Both the position numbers and the translations under genes were made by a program. The notes beneath the pieces are model-generated. The model searched no databases and was not told the DNA's origin. It was given only the letters and a program-made list of their open reading frames with translations. DNA of 32,976 nucleotides from Clostridiales bacterium (GTDB taxonomy: Bacteria; Bacillota; Clostridia; Oscillospirales; RGIG5299), in NCBI GenBank assembly GCA_016281405.1, contig JAEEIO010000117.1, positions 1 through 32,976 of the forward strand, read 5' to 3'. Below, in pieces: positions 1 through 7,855 of this stretch. Each line of letters starts with the position of its first letter. Position 1 is the first letter of the stretch.

Positions 1-777
1 CTCGATAAGCATAAATCCTACGAAGAGTATATCGACGCCAAGAAAAACGTCTTTTTATATCAGTCTCCCGCCGACCGCCTCGTCATAAACGCCGATAACG
101 CCGTCACCGCCGCCTTCGGTAAGGAGGCCAAGGGCGAGGTCATGGCCTTCAGCTACGCCGGACTTGACGGCGCCGCCGTCACCCTCGATAAAAACGGTAT
201 TATACGCTTTAAGGGCGAGCCCTTCCTTGACAGAAAAGAGATAATCCTCCCCGGCGACCACAACGTCGAAAACTATATGGCCGCCATAGCCGCCGTAGGC
301 GACCGCGTCGGACGCGACGCCGTCAGAGAGGTCGCGGCGACCTTTAAGGGCGTCCGCCACAGAATAGAGCTCGTCCGCGTCAAAGACGGCGTCCGCTTCT
401 ATAACGATTCCATAGGCACAAGCCCCACCCGCTCCGCCGCGGGACTCAAGTCCTTCGATAAGAAAATTATTCTCATAGCGGGCGGCTACGATAAGCACCT
501 CGACTATACCGACTTCGGCAAGATCGTCGCCTCTCATGTAAAACTCCTCGTTTTAACGGGCGACACCGCCCCCAAGATCAAAAAAGCGGCTCTCGACGCC
601 CTCCCCACGCTTCCCGTCGTCGACGCCCCCGACTTCGAGTCGGCCGTCCGCGCCGCTGCGGACGCCGCCGTAAGCGGCGACGTCGTCATGCTCTCGCCCG
701 CCTCGGCAAGCTTCGACCGCTTCAAAAACTTCGAGGAGCGCGGCGACCTCTTCTGCTCCATCGTAAACTCGCTTTGA
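1..777 (+). CDS. murD: MurD C-terminal part (UDP-N-acetylmuramoyl-L-alanine:D-glutamate ligase), 5' truncated by window edge
   Basis: The open frame runs from base 1 without a start, so the gene begins outside the window; 258 codons remain, roughly the last 60 percent of a normal MurD (about 450 residues). MurD is cytoplasmic and adds D-glutamate to UDP-MurNAc-L-alanine using ATP. Recognisable segments are the central-domain tail (LDKHKSYEEY...AKKNVF), the C-terminal domain entry GVRHRIELV, the family signature YNDSIGTSPTRSAAGL, the loop IAGGYDKHLDY and the closing LSPASASFDRFKNFEERGD. These are typical MurD elements. The Walker A motif must lie upstream of base 1. The stop is followed after 13 bases by a peptidase gene, so murD probably leads or belongs to the same transcript as the M42 genes. 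Confidence 0.95.
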   Translation, partial: LDKHKSYEEYIDAKKNVFLYQSPADRLVINADNAVTAAFGKEAKGEVMAFSYAGLDGAAVTLDKNGIIRFKGEPFLDRKEIILPGDHNVENYMAAIAAVGDRVGRDAVREVAATFKGVRHRIELVRVKDGVRFYNDSIGTSPTRSAAGLKSFDKKIILIAGGYDKHLDYTDFGKIVASHVKLLVLTGDTAPKIKKAALDALPTLPVVDAPDFESAVRAAADAAVSGDVVMLSPASASFDRFKNFEERGDLFCSIVNSL

Positions 778-790
778 TAAAGGAAAAATT

Positions 791-1807
791 ATGGACGTAT
801 TAAAAACGCTTGAAAAACTCACCTCCCTTTACCTCCCGTCCCCGGGCGGGAAGAAAAACACCGACGCGCTTGCGAAAGCGCTTTCCGAATACGCCGATAA
901 CGTCTCCGTCACAAGAGGCGGAAGCGTCATAATTACGGCAGGCTCGGGCAAAAAACGCGTCCTCGTCGACGCCCATCACGACGAGGTCTGCTTCATCGTC
1001 AGCGAAATAAAGGGAAGCTTCGTGAAAATTATTGACCCCTTCGGCGCCGACGTCCGCGTGCTCCCCGCGGGACGCCTCACGATACTCGGCGAAAAGCCCG
1101 TCGCGGGCGTCTGCTTCGCCATGCCGCCGCATTTGCTCAAAGACGACGAGCGCGGCAAAAACCTCCCCGCCGACAAACTCTGTATCGACACGGGTCTCCC
1201 CGAGGCCACCCTCAAAAAGCTCGTCTTCCCGGGCGCGCCCGTCTGCTACCCGCGCCGTTTCGAGAAGCTCGAAAACGGACGCGTCGCCGCCGCGGCCTTG
1301 GACGACCGCATAGGCTGTCTTCTCAACTTAATGCTTTACGAAAGCCTCAAAAAAGACTGCCCCGAGGATATAACCGTCGACTTCGCCTTCGCCTCCGAGG
1401 AGGAGCGAAGCGGCAGGGGAGCCGAGACCGAGGGCTTCGGCCGCGGTTACTCCGAAGCCTTGGCCTTCGACGTCACCTTCGCGACCGACCCCGCCGTAAG
1501 CGAGAAAAAAGCGCTCGCCTTAGGCTCAGGCGCCGCCATCGGCGTCTCGCCGATACTCGACCGCGCCATGTCCGACGCGCTTATTAAAATCGCCAAAGAA
1601 AACGGCATCCCCCACACCGTCGAGGTGATGGGCGGCCGCACCGGCACCGACTGCGACTCCCTCTCGACTCGCGAGGGCGGCATAAAAACGGCGCTCGTCT
1701 CGGTCCCCATAAGAAGCATGCACACCCCCGTAGAGCTGTGCGACCCCGCCGATATCGACGCCGCTTTTAAGCTTTGCGACCTTTTCTTAAGGAGGGAAGC
1801 GTTATGA
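791..1807 (+). CDS. M42 family metallo-aminopeptidase, first of three tandem copies
   Basis: Predicted 338-residue cytoplasmic aminopeptidase of the M42 (TET / glutamyl aminopeptidase) family, which trims N-terminal residues from short peptides in a large tetrahedral shell. Metal and catalytic elements are visible: AHHDE at 61-65, ALDDRIGC, the Glu-Glu pair in ASEEERSGRGA, an Asp in the FDVTFATD segment, and the last histidine in SMHTPVE. No signal peptide is present. The ATG is preceded by AAAGGA. The gene sits 13 bases after murD and overlaps the next M42 gene by ATGA. It is the most divergent of the three copies by eye: HHDE instead of HxDE-IG, and longer loops. Substrate specificity cannot be read from the sequence. 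Confidence 0.9.
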   Translation: MDVLKTLEKLTSLYLPSPGGKKNTDALAKALSEYADNVSVTRGGSVIITAGSGKKRVLVDAHHDEVCFIVSEIKGSFVKIIDPFGADVRVLPAGRLTILGEKPVAGVCFAMPPHLLKDDERGKNLPADKLCIDTGLPEATLKKLVFPGAPVCYPRRFEKLENGRVAAAALDDRIGCLLNLMLYESLKKDCPEDITVDFAFASEEERSGRGAETEGFGRGYSEALAFDVTFATDPAVSEKKALALGSGAAIGVSPILDRAMSDALIKIAKENGIPHTVEVMGGRTGTDCDSLSTREGGIKTALVSVPIRSMHTPVELCDPADIDAAFKLCDLFLRREAL

Positions 1808-2811
1808 GACTCCTCAAAAAACTCTGCGAGCAGGACGGCCTCTCGGGCATGGAAGAAGACGTCTTCTCCTTGATAATCTCCGAGATAAAAGACTTTGCCG
1901 ACTTGACCCGCGACGGCTTCGGCGACCTGATAGCCACCGTGAAAGGCAAAAAACGCCCGAAAAAAGTCGCCTACTTCGCCCACGCCGACGAAGTCGGACT
2001 TATGATAAAAGATTACGATCAGGGCGGCTTCGCGAGCTTTTCCTGCGTCGGCGGCATAAACCCCGCCGTCTTACAGGGCAAGGCCTTCCGAGCGGGCAAA
2101 TATAAAGGCGTTTCGGGACTCGCTCCCGTCCACCTTGTCGACGACGAAGAGATGTTCTCGACCAAACTGAAGGCCTTCGATATGTTCCTCGATTTCGGCT
2201 TCAAAACCAAAGAAGAGGCGCTTGAAAAGCTCCCCTTAGGCAGCCCCGTCGCCTTCGACGAGCCCTTCTATATAAGCGGAAATCAGATATTCGCCAAGGC
2301 CCTCGACGACCGTATCGGCTGCCGCATCCTTATCGATATGATTAAATCCCGCCCCGAATACGAAACGACCTTCGTCTTCACCAAATGCGAGGAGACGGGC
2401 ACCCACGGCGCCCGCGCCGCCTCCTTCGCCGTGAAGCCCGACGTCGCCGTCGTGCTCGAATGCACCACCTCGGCCGACACGCCCGACGACCGCGGCGGCA
2501 AGGCCGTTACGCTTATCGGCGGCGGCGCCGTCATATCCTACCGCGACGGCGGCACGATGTATGACCTCGGCCTCTATAAAAAGGCCTTGGAGACGGCCGA
2601 AAAACACGGAATAAAATACCAGACCAAGACGATGGTCGCGGGAGGCAACGACTCCCGCTCGATCCAGACCGCCTGCGAGGGCGCGGCCGTCGCGGCTTTT
2701 TCGGTTCCCGCGAGGAACCTCCACGCCTCGGTCTCCACCGCCTCAAAAAAAGACTACGAAGCCGTCCGCGACCTCGCCGTTTACTTCAATAACGAGATCG
2801 GCCTCCGCTGA
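1804..2811 (+). CDS. M42 family metallo-aminopeptidase, second of three tandem copies
   Basis: Predicted 335-residue M42 aminopeptidase. I chose the ATG at 1804 over an in-frame upstream start at 1774 because AGGAGG lies at 1790-1795 with an 8-base spacer and the ATG overlaps the preceding stop (ATGA), a translational-coupling arrangement. Motifs: AHADEVG, ALDDRIGC, the Glu-Glu pair in KCEETGTHGA, VVLECTTSADTPDD (Glu at the position where copies one and three have Asp, a known alternative in the family), and the C-terminal NLHASVS histidine. All metal-binding positions are therefore filled. It is likely cytoplasmic and cotranscribed with its paralogues, which invites the idea of a mixed complex with different specificities; that is inference. 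Confidence 0.92.
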   Translation: MRLLKKLCEQDGLSGMEEDVFSLIISEIKDFADLTRDGFGDLIATVKGKKRPKKVAYFAHADEVGLMIKDYDQGGFASFSCVGGINPAVLQGKAFRAGKYKGVSGLAPVHLVDDEEMFSTKLKAFDMFLDFGFKTKEEALEKLPLGSPVAFDEPFYISGNQIFAKALDDRIGCRILIDMIKSRPEYETTFVFTKCEETGTHGARAASFAVKPDVAVVLECTTSADTPDDRGGKAVTLIGGGAVISYRDGGTMYDLGLYKKALETAEKHGIKYQTKTMVAGGNDSRSIQTACEGAAVAAFSVPARNLHASVSTASKKDYEAVRDLAVYFNNEIGLR

Positions 2812-2829
2812 AGAAAAGGAGATAAAAAT

Positions 2830-3816
2830 ATGGAAAAACTTTTTGAAAGCTTCAAAAAACTAACGACCTTCGCCGCCCCCTCGGGCCACGAGGCCGCCTT
2901 CAACGCCTACCTTGCCAAGGAGGCCGAAAAATACTGCGACTCTGTCCGCTTCGATAAACGCGGAAACCTCATATGCCGCAAAGCGAACGAAGGCGCCGAA
3001 AAGCTTATTCTGGCGGCCCACGCCGACGAAATCGGCATACTCGCCATGTATGCCGAGGATAACGGCTACTACCGTTTCGCCGTCATGGGCGGCGTTCAGA
3101 AAAGCGGCTTCCTTTTCCGCCGCGTCGTATTTCAAAACGGCGTGACGGGCGTCGTCTTGCAGGAAGAGGGCGAAAAGCCCGAGGCGCCCGACGTAAATAA
3201 AATGTATATCGACATCGGCGCCGCCTCCAAAAAAGAGGCCGAAAAAATGCTCCCGCCCTGCACCGCGGGCGTATTCCTCACCGAGCCCGCTTTACAAGGC
3301 GCCCGCCTCGTCTCCCGCGCCATAGACGATAAGATCGGCTGCCTCATTTTACTCGAACTGATGAAGACCGAAAAAAGCCGCTTCGACCTCTATTTCTGCT
3401 TCACCGTCGAAGAAGAACTCGGACTCCGCGGCGCCCGCACCGTCGGCAACGCCATACTTCCGGATATCGCCATAGCCGTCGACGTCTCGGGCGCCTCCGA
3501 CGTCATCCCCGAAAAGCGTAAAAACATAAAACTCGGCGGCGGCGCGGCCTTGAAGATAATCGACCGCGGCATAGTGAGCGACGCCGAACTTATCAAAGAA
3601 CTTTCCGCCATCGCCAAAAAGAATAAAATAGCCTCGCAGACCGACGTAGCCGAATACGGCCGCACCGACGCCGCCGAACTTCAATACGTCGGCGAGGGCG
3701 TGCGCGCGGGCGTCGTCTCCGTCCCCATCCGCTACTGCCATACCGCCGTCGAAACGGCCGATATGAAGGACGTCGAGGCCGTCATAGCCCTCCTCGAAAA
3801 ATACATCGCAAAATGA
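2830..3816 (+). CDS. M42 family metallo-aminopeptidase, third of three tandem copies
   Basis: Predicted 328-residue M42 aminopeptidase beginning at an ATG behind AAGGAGAT. Key segments are AAHADEIGILA, AIDDKIGC, TVEEELGLRGA (Glu-Glu pair), AVDVSGASD and PIRYCHTAVE with the last metal-binding histidine. All expected ligands are present, so the copy looks active. It starts 18 bases after the second copy and its stop overlaps the start of the acetyltransferase gene by ATGA, so the four genes form one tight transcription unit. Family knowledge says M42 enzymes release single residues from peptides made by the proteasome-like or ATP-dependent proteases or from imported peptides; which residue each copy prefers is unknown here. 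Confidence 0.92.
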   Translation: MEKLFESFKKLTTFAAPSGHEAAFNAYLAKEAEKYCDSVRFDKRGNLICRKANEGAEKLILAAHADEIGILAMYAEDNGYYRFAVMGGVQKSGFLFRRVVFQNGVTGVVLQEEGEKPEAPDVNKMYIDIGAASKKEAEKMLPPCTAGVFLTEPALQGARLVSRAIDDKIGCLILLELMKTEKSRFDLYFCFTVEEELGLRGARTVGNAILPDIAIAVDVSGASDVIPEKRKNIKLGGGAALKIIDRGIVSDAELIKELSAIAKKNKIASQTDVAEYGRTDAAELQYVGEGVRAGVVSVPIRYCHTAVETADMKDVEAVIALLEKYIAK

Positions 3817-4550
3817 TAGAAACCGTTAAAGAAGGCACGTTGCCTTGTGACCTTATAGCCGAAAAAGGCTCCGCCGCCGTCTATTTTCTCGATCCCACGG
3901 GCCGTTTTTACCGTCTCCGCCGCGAAAGCGAGACCGTCGGACTTATCCTCCTTCGCGGCCCCTCCTTTTATCATATTTCTTTCCTCCCCGAAACCCCCGA
4001 CGAAAGGGAAGAGCTCTTCGCCTTCGCCGACGTCTCGGGCGCGAAAGAAATAATCTCCGACCTTCCCTTCGAAGGCTCCATACCCCTGAAAGTCCTCGCG
4101 CTTCCGTCCCTCTCCCCGCGTGAGACCGAAATGCCGATAAAGGAGGCCTCGGGCCGCCTTTACGACGGCGTTTACCGCCTTCTTTCCTCGGTCGGCTTCC
4201 CGCTTCCGGACTTCGACGAATACTACGTCACCGCCTTCGCCCGCGCAAAAAAAGGCGCCCCGACCCTCGTCGCCCTCGACGGCGAACGGGTCGCCGCCAC
4301 CGCCTCGGTATTGTTTTCGGGCGAAAAATACGCCCTTCTCGGAGCCGTGGCCACCGACCCCGACTACCGTAAACGCGGCCTTGCCGCCGCCCTTGTCTCG
4401 AAGTGCGCCGCCCGCGTCCTTGCCGACGGAAAAACCCCTATTATCACCTGCTTCACCGAAAACGCCGAGCGGCTCTATAAAAGCCTCGGCTTTACTGACG
4501 CCGCCCTCCTTTACAAAAAAATGCGTCGGGACTTTGAAAAAAGTTCTTGA
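3813..4550 (+). CDS. GNAT family N-acetyltransferase
   Basis: Predicted 245-residue protein whose C-terminal half is a GNAT acetyltransferase domain. The acetyl-CoA-binding signature is seen as VATDPDYRKRGLAAALVSKC (motif A with R-x-x-G-x-A), followed by motif B, CFTENAERLYKSLGF. The first 130 residues form a less recognisable domain, possibly a second degenerate GNAT fold as in two-domain GNATs. The start overlaps the third M42 gene (ATGA), suggesting a job linked to the peptidases, for example acetylation of an amino acid or small peptide; this is inference. The acceptor is unknown. The stop codon region also carries the -35 box of the next transcription unit. Confidence 0.85.
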   Translation: MIETVKEGTLPCDLIAEKGSAAVYFLDPTGRFYRLRRESETVGLILLRGPSFYHISFLPETPDEREELFAFADVSGAKEIISDLPFEGSIPLKVLALPSLSPRETEMPIKEASGRLYDGVYRLLSSVGFPLPDFDEYYVTAFARAKKGAPTLVALDGERVAATASVLFSGEKYALLGAVATDPDYRKRGLAAALVSKCAARVLADGKTPIITCFTENAERLYKSLGFTDAALLYKKMRRDFEKSS

Positions 4551-4575
4551 CAAATCAAAAAAGCGGTATTATAAT
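4547..4575 (+). promoter_or_regulatory. SigA-type promoter of the T-box/symporter unit
   Basis: TTGACA at 4547-4552 and TATAAT at 4570-4575 are separated by exactly 17 bases, a perfect match to the housekeeping consensus. The -35 box overlaps the stop codon of the acetyltransferase gene. Transcription should begin near 4582, just upstream of the T-box stem I. Confidence 0.88.
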
Positions 4576-4581
4576 AAACGA

Positions 4582-4869
4582 AGTCAAAAGCGTATGAGCG
4601 GAAACAAGTAAGCCGTTTTGAAGCCTCAAGAGAGCTGTCGGTCGGTGCGAGCACAGCGGATAGAAACGGTCGAATACCTTCCGCGAGCTTATTTCCCGAA
4701 AGAACGCAAGTAGGGGAATACGGGTCAGCGCCCGTTACAGCGTTTCACCGCGGATCCTGGCGGACAGTTCGCGGTGAGTGAGGCCTTTTTCGTAAGGAAA
4801 GGGCGAATATGAGGTGGTATCGCGTTTACAAGACGTCCTCTGTATTAAAAATACGGGGGACGCTTTTTA
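4582..4869 (+). promoter_or_regulatory. T-box riboswitch leader
   Basis: This stretch has the ordered elements of a tRNA-sensing T-box. Stem I base is GCGGAA 4598-4603 with TTCCGC 4679-4684; above it lies the specifier loop with AGTA 4607-4610 and GAA 4672-4674, then the helix GCCGTTT 4612-4618 with AAACGGT 4664-4670. AGAGAG (4629-4634) and GGTGCGAGCAC follow in the distal part. A hairpin ACGGG/CCCGT and the helix TCACCGCG/CGCGGTGA come next. The T-box proper, GGTGGTATCGCG, is at 4813-4824, and a terminator at 4834-4868. The loop after GAA reads UACC, so the specifier is ACC (Thr) if one base spaces it from GAA, or UAC (Tyr) if none does. The TGGT bulge fits a tRNA with discriminator A. Confidence 0.9.
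4834..4868 (+). terminator. T-box intrinsic terminator (competes with antiterminator)
   Basis: CGTCCTCTGTAT at 4834-4845 pairs with ATACGGGGGACG at 4851-4862 (three G-U pairs), followed by TTTTT at 4864-4868. The 5' arm CCTC can instead pair with GAGG at 4811-4814 next to the T-box sequence, giving the alternative antiterminator. With no terminator after the upstream acetyltransferase gene, this site probably also stops read-through from the murD/M42 unit. Confidence 0.85.
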
Positions 4870-4912
4870 TTTCCCCCGAACGCCTCAAAAAGGCGGGAAA
4901 GGAAAGACACTT

Positions 4913-6421
4913 ATGGCAGTAAAAATCATCATCCTCGTGGTCTTCACGGCGATAACCGTCGGCATAGGCTTCTTATGCCGTAAAAACGCCGAAGGCCTCG
5001 GAAACTTCGTCCTCGGCGGACGAAAAATAGGCCCGTGGCTCTCGGCCTTCTCCTACGGCACAAGCTACTTCTCGGCCGTCGTCTTCATCGGCTACGCCGG
5101 ACAGTTCGGCTGGAACTTCGGCGTCTCGGCCGTCTGGATAGGCCTCGGAAACGCCTTCATCGGCTCGCTTCTCGCGTGGGCAGTCTTAGGCAAGCGCACC
5201 CGCCTTATGACCAAGCACCTTGACGCCGCGACGATGCCCGACTACTTCGCAAAGCGCTTCGACAGCCGCGCCCTCAAGATCTTCTCTGCAATCATCATAT
5301 TTATATTCCTGATACCCTACTCGGCCTCGGTCTATAAAGGCCTCGGCGGCATCTTCTCGATGGCCTTCGGCATCGATTACACCTGGTGCCTTATCGGCAT
5401 GGCCGTCTTAACGGGCATTTACGTCGTCCTCGGCGGCCTTGTCGCCACGGCGGTAAACTCTTTGGTTCAGGGCATTATAATGCTCGGCGGCATAGTCGCG
5501 ATACTTATCTGCGTCTTCAACGTCAACGGCGGCCTCTCCGAGACCCTCGTCAAACTCTCGCAGATAACCAGCGAGCAGGCCCCGACCTTAAACGGCGCCT
5601 TCGTCTCGATGTTCGGCCCCGACCCGCTCTCTTTGATAAGCGTCGTGATTCTCACCAGCCTCGGCCCGTGGGGACTTCCTCAGATGATACAGAAGTTCTA
5701 CACCATCAAAAACGCCAAGGCCATCCTCCCCGGCGCCGTCATTTCGACCGTTTTCGCCGTCATAGTGGCGGGCGGCTCCTACTTCCTTGGCGGCTTCGGC
5801 AGACTCTTCTACAGCGAAACGCCCGTCATCTTTGACGACGTAGTCCCCACCATGCTTCAGACGGCGCTCCCCGACGCGCTTATCGGCGTCGTCCTCGTCC
5901 TGCTTCTCTCGGCCTCCATGTCGACCCTCTCGTCCCTCGTCCTCACCTCGAGCTCGACGATAACCATTGACTTCTTAAAACCCGTTTTCAAGAGCAAGAC
6001 GCTCGAAGACGGCAAAAAGCAGGTCGTCGTGATAAGAATACTCTGCGTCCTTTTCGTCATCCTCTCGCTCGTCATCGCCCTCTTCCCGAACGCGCTTATA
6101 ACGAGCCTCATGAGCCTTTCGTGGGGCACCCTCGCGGGATGCTTCTTGGGCCCCTTCCTCTTCGGACTGTATTACAAAAAGGCCACAAAGCTTTCTGTCT
6201 GGGCGTCGATGTTCGCGGGACTTGCCTTAAACGTCTCGAACCTCTTCTTGAAGTTCACGACTCCCACCATGGCGGGCGCCGCCTCCATGATACTCTCCCT
6301 CCTCCTCGTGCCTCTCGTGAGCCTTATTTCCAAAAAGCCTTCGGAAGAGCACGTCGTCTCGGTCTTCAAATGTCTTGACCGCGAGAGCGTCATCGAAGCC
6401 GAAAAAGAAAAGAATTATTAA
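4913..6421 (+). CDS. Sodium:solute symporter (SSS family) under T-box control
   Basis: Predicted 502-residue integral membrane transporter with about 13 hydrophobic segments. The start is the ATG at 4913 behind AAAGGA with a 9-base spacer; an in-frame start at 4814 lies inside the T-box and is rejected. The N-terminus (FVLGGRKIGPWLSAFSYG, then YFSAVVFIGYAGQFGW) and the block GLGGIFSMAFGIDY are typical of the SSS/PutP-like fold, which couples Na+ entry to solute uptake. The solute is not readable from the sequence, but control by a T-box points strongly to an amino acid or amino-acid-derived compound, with threonine or tyrosine as candidates from the specifier loop. The gene is monocistronic, closed by a strong terminator at 6432. 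Confidence 0.88.
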   Translation: MAVKIIILVVFTAITVGIGFLCRKNAEGLGNFVLGGRKIGPWLSAFSYGTSYFSAVVFIGYAGQFGWNFGVSAVWIGLGNAFIGSLLAWAVLGKRTRLMTKHLDAATMPDYFAKRFDSRALKIFSAIIIFIFLIPYSASVYKGLGGIFSMAFGIDYTWCLIGMAVLTGIYVVLGGLVATAVNSLVQGIIMLGGIVAILICVFNVNGGLSETLVKLSQITSEQAPTLNGAFVSMFGPDPLSLISVVILTSLGPWGLPQMIQKFYTIKNAKAILPGAVISTVFAVIVAGGSYFLGGFGRLFYSETPVIFDDVVPTMLQTALPDALIGVVLVLLLSASMSTLSSLVLTSSSTITIDFLKPVFKSKTLEDGKKQVVVIRILCVLFVILSLVIALFPNALITSLMSLSWGTLAGCFLGPFLFGLYYKKATKLSVWASMFAGLALNVSNLFLKFTTPTMAGAASMILSLLLVPLVSLISKKPSEEHVVSVFKCLDRESVIEAEKEKNY

Positions 6422-6431
6422 ACTAAAAAAC

Positions 6432-6464
6432 GTCGCCGCAAGCTTTTGCTTGCGGCGGCTTTTT
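6432..6464 (+). terminator. Intrinsic terminator after the symporter gene
   Basis: GTCGCCGCAAGC (6432-6443) pairs with GCTTGCGGCGGC (6448-6459) around a TTTT loop, followed by a T run at 6460-6464. It lies 11 bases after the stop codon. Confidence 0.92.
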
Positions 6465-6486
6465 ATATCCGCACCGAAAAAACCTG

Positions 6487-6516
6487 TTGACACGCCCCCG
6501 CATATAGATATATAAT
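6487..6516 (+). promoter_or_regulatory. SigA-type promoter of the lipoprotein gene
   Basis: TTGACA at 6487-6492 and TATAAT at 6511-6516 with an 18-base spacer, embedded in an AT-rich patch. The expected start of transcription is about 6523, leaving a short leader of about 28 bases that ends in GGAGGT. Confidence 0.82.
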
Positions 6517-6550
6517 ATATATAATCAAACATAATTCGGAGGTTGTCGCT

Positions 6551-7579
6551 ATGAATAACCGCAAAAGATACGTCATAGTTTTGCTTGCCATCCTTATCGC
6601 CGTAACGGCGATCCTCGCGGGATGCGATAATAACGCGATAAAGGCGGAACCGATAATGCACGAAGGAAAGCAAATTATAATCGACCCCAACTTTTCAAAC
6701 GGCTTCAACGTCCGCGGCTTAAGCAGCATGACCGACGGCGCCAAGGTCTTCGGCAAATTCGATTACGGCAACTCCGCGTTAGAGCCCAAGTGGACTTTCA
6801 GCCAGTGGTGGGCAAAAGAAAGCATCCTTGACGGCGGCGCCGAAAAACTTCGGGACGGCAGCTGGCGCTATTACGACTCCACCAAGGAGCTTACCGTCAA
6901 CGTCAAAGCGGGACTTCTCAAACAGAAGGTCGTCGCCTCGAAAAACTACGACGCCCCGAGACGATCGAACGAAATGTGGATTCACGAGCTTTGCGAACTC
7001 ACGCTCGCAGGCAACTTCTTGTCCGATAGAGAGAAACTTGCCGACTACCGCCTCGCCGACATGAAAGAGCTTTGGTTCACGGGCCGCTTCAAACTCACCT
7101 GTTTTGTCGATTATATGGGCGAAGAGGCCGTCGCGGGTATGCACGCCGCCCAGTATACATGCTTTATCAATATGCAGAATTTAAATAACAATCCCGAAAA
7201 GGACGCGGGCTTCGACACAGTTATGCACTTCGGCCTTCCGATTTTCGATAACAGACGCGAATATACGTCTCTTTACGCGGCCAAAGACGCCACCTCTCAA
7301 AACTATATTTACTCTCTGGCAAGCGATGAATATATGTCCTCGTCCTTCTTTAAAGACGGCGCACCCTACGGCTCCGAGGACAATGAGTGGATTACCATAG
7401 ACGTCGATATTCTCCCCTACCTGAAAAAAGCGTTTGACCGCGCCAAGAGAAGCAAAGCCATGTCCGAAACCGACTGGGAGGAACTCTACGTCGGCGCGCT
7501 GTCTGTCGGCTGGGAAGTCCCCGGCACCTACGACGTTGAAATGTGGGTAAAAGACCTCGCCCTTTACGCGGTAAAATAA
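6551..7579 (+). CDS. Putative secreted lipoprotein of unknown function
   Basis: Predicted 342-residue lipoprotein. The N-terminus has basic residues, a hydrophobic core and a lipobox LAGC with the lipidated cysteine at residue 25, so it should be anchored to the outer face of the membrane. The ATG follows CGGAGGT. The mature part is rich in aromatic residues (WTFSQWW, ELWFTGRF, VGWEVPGTYDVEMWVKDL) and alternates polar and hydrophobic residues, which suggests a beta-sandwich such as a carbohydrate-binding or concanavalin-like fold; this is inference from composition. I do not recognise a family. It has its own promoter and terminator, so it is monocistronic and its neighbours do not reveal its role. 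Confidence 0.85.
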   Translation: MNNRKRYVIVLLAILIAVTAILAGCDNNAIKAEPIMHEGKQIIIDPNFSNGFNVRGLSSMTDGAKVFGKFDYGNSALEPKWTFSQWWAKESILDGGAEKLRDGSWRYYDSTKELTVNVKAGLLKQKVVASKNYDAPRRSNEMWIHELCELTLAGNFLSDREKLADYRLADMKELWFTGRFKLTCFVDYMGEEAVAGMHAAQYTCFINMQNLNNNPEKDAGFDTVMHFGLPIFDNRREYTSLYAAKDATSQNYIYSLASDEYMSSSFFKDGAPYGSEDNEWITIDVDILPYLKKAFDRAKRSKAMSETDWEELYVGALSVGWEVPGTYDVEMWVKDLALYAVK

Positions 7580-7588
7580 AACCAAAAA

Positions 7589-7620
7589 AGAGGCTCCTCT
7601 GGAGAGGAGCCTCTTTTTTT
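7589..7620. terminator. Bidirectional terminator between convergent genes
   Basis: AGAGGCTCCTCT (7589-7600) pairs with AGAGGAGCCTCT (7603-7614), with T-rich flank on the + side (7612-7620) and A-rich flank (7580-7589) that serves as the T run for the - strand. It closes both the lipoprotein gene and the small gene on the opposite strand. Confidence 0.9.
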
Positions 7621-7780
7621 ATTTATCTCTGTATTCTTCCATTCCCATTTTAACGGTGAGGTCGTGAAGACTCTTTTCAAACTGCGCCCTCGTTATCGCG
7701 CCGTTTTTCAAAAAAGTCTCCAAAAGCTTTTTCTGTTCGAAATAAAGCGAAACCCGCTTTTTGAAGCGGTCTTCTTCCAT
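7619..7780 (-). CDS. Small SHOCT-like protein (53 residues)
   Basis: A 53-codon gene on the - strand starting at ATG 7780 and ending at TAA 7619. It starts MEEDRFKKRVSLYFEQKKL, continues with LLETFLKNGAITRAQFEKSL and ends in DLTVKMGMEEYRDK. The core L-x-x-F-L-x-x-G-A-I-T-x-x-Q-F-x-x-x-L matches the pattern of the SHOCT / short C-terminal helix-pair domains (L-x-x-G-x-I-T-x-x-E-F-x-x-x-K), here standing alone after a charged helix. GGAGTG (7787-7792) lies 6 bases before the ATG and a near-consensus promoter lies further upstream. Composition and the presence of all control signals argue that it is real. It is probably cytoplasmic and helical; function unknown. Confidence 0.8.
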   Translation of the reverse strand: MEEDRFKKRVSLYFEQKKLLETFLKNGAITRAQFEKSLHDLTVKMGMEEYRDK

Positions 7781-7855
7781 TTTACCCACTCCGTGAAAAA
7801 AATAATTATAATTCTTCCGCGCCGTCTCCCCGTATCCGGGAAAACCGTCCGTTTG

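Noticed and set aside
4814-4912. An upstream in-frame start of the symporter gene
   Set aside because: These 33 codons lie within the T-box sequence and terminator; a good ribosome binding site precedes the ATG at 4913.
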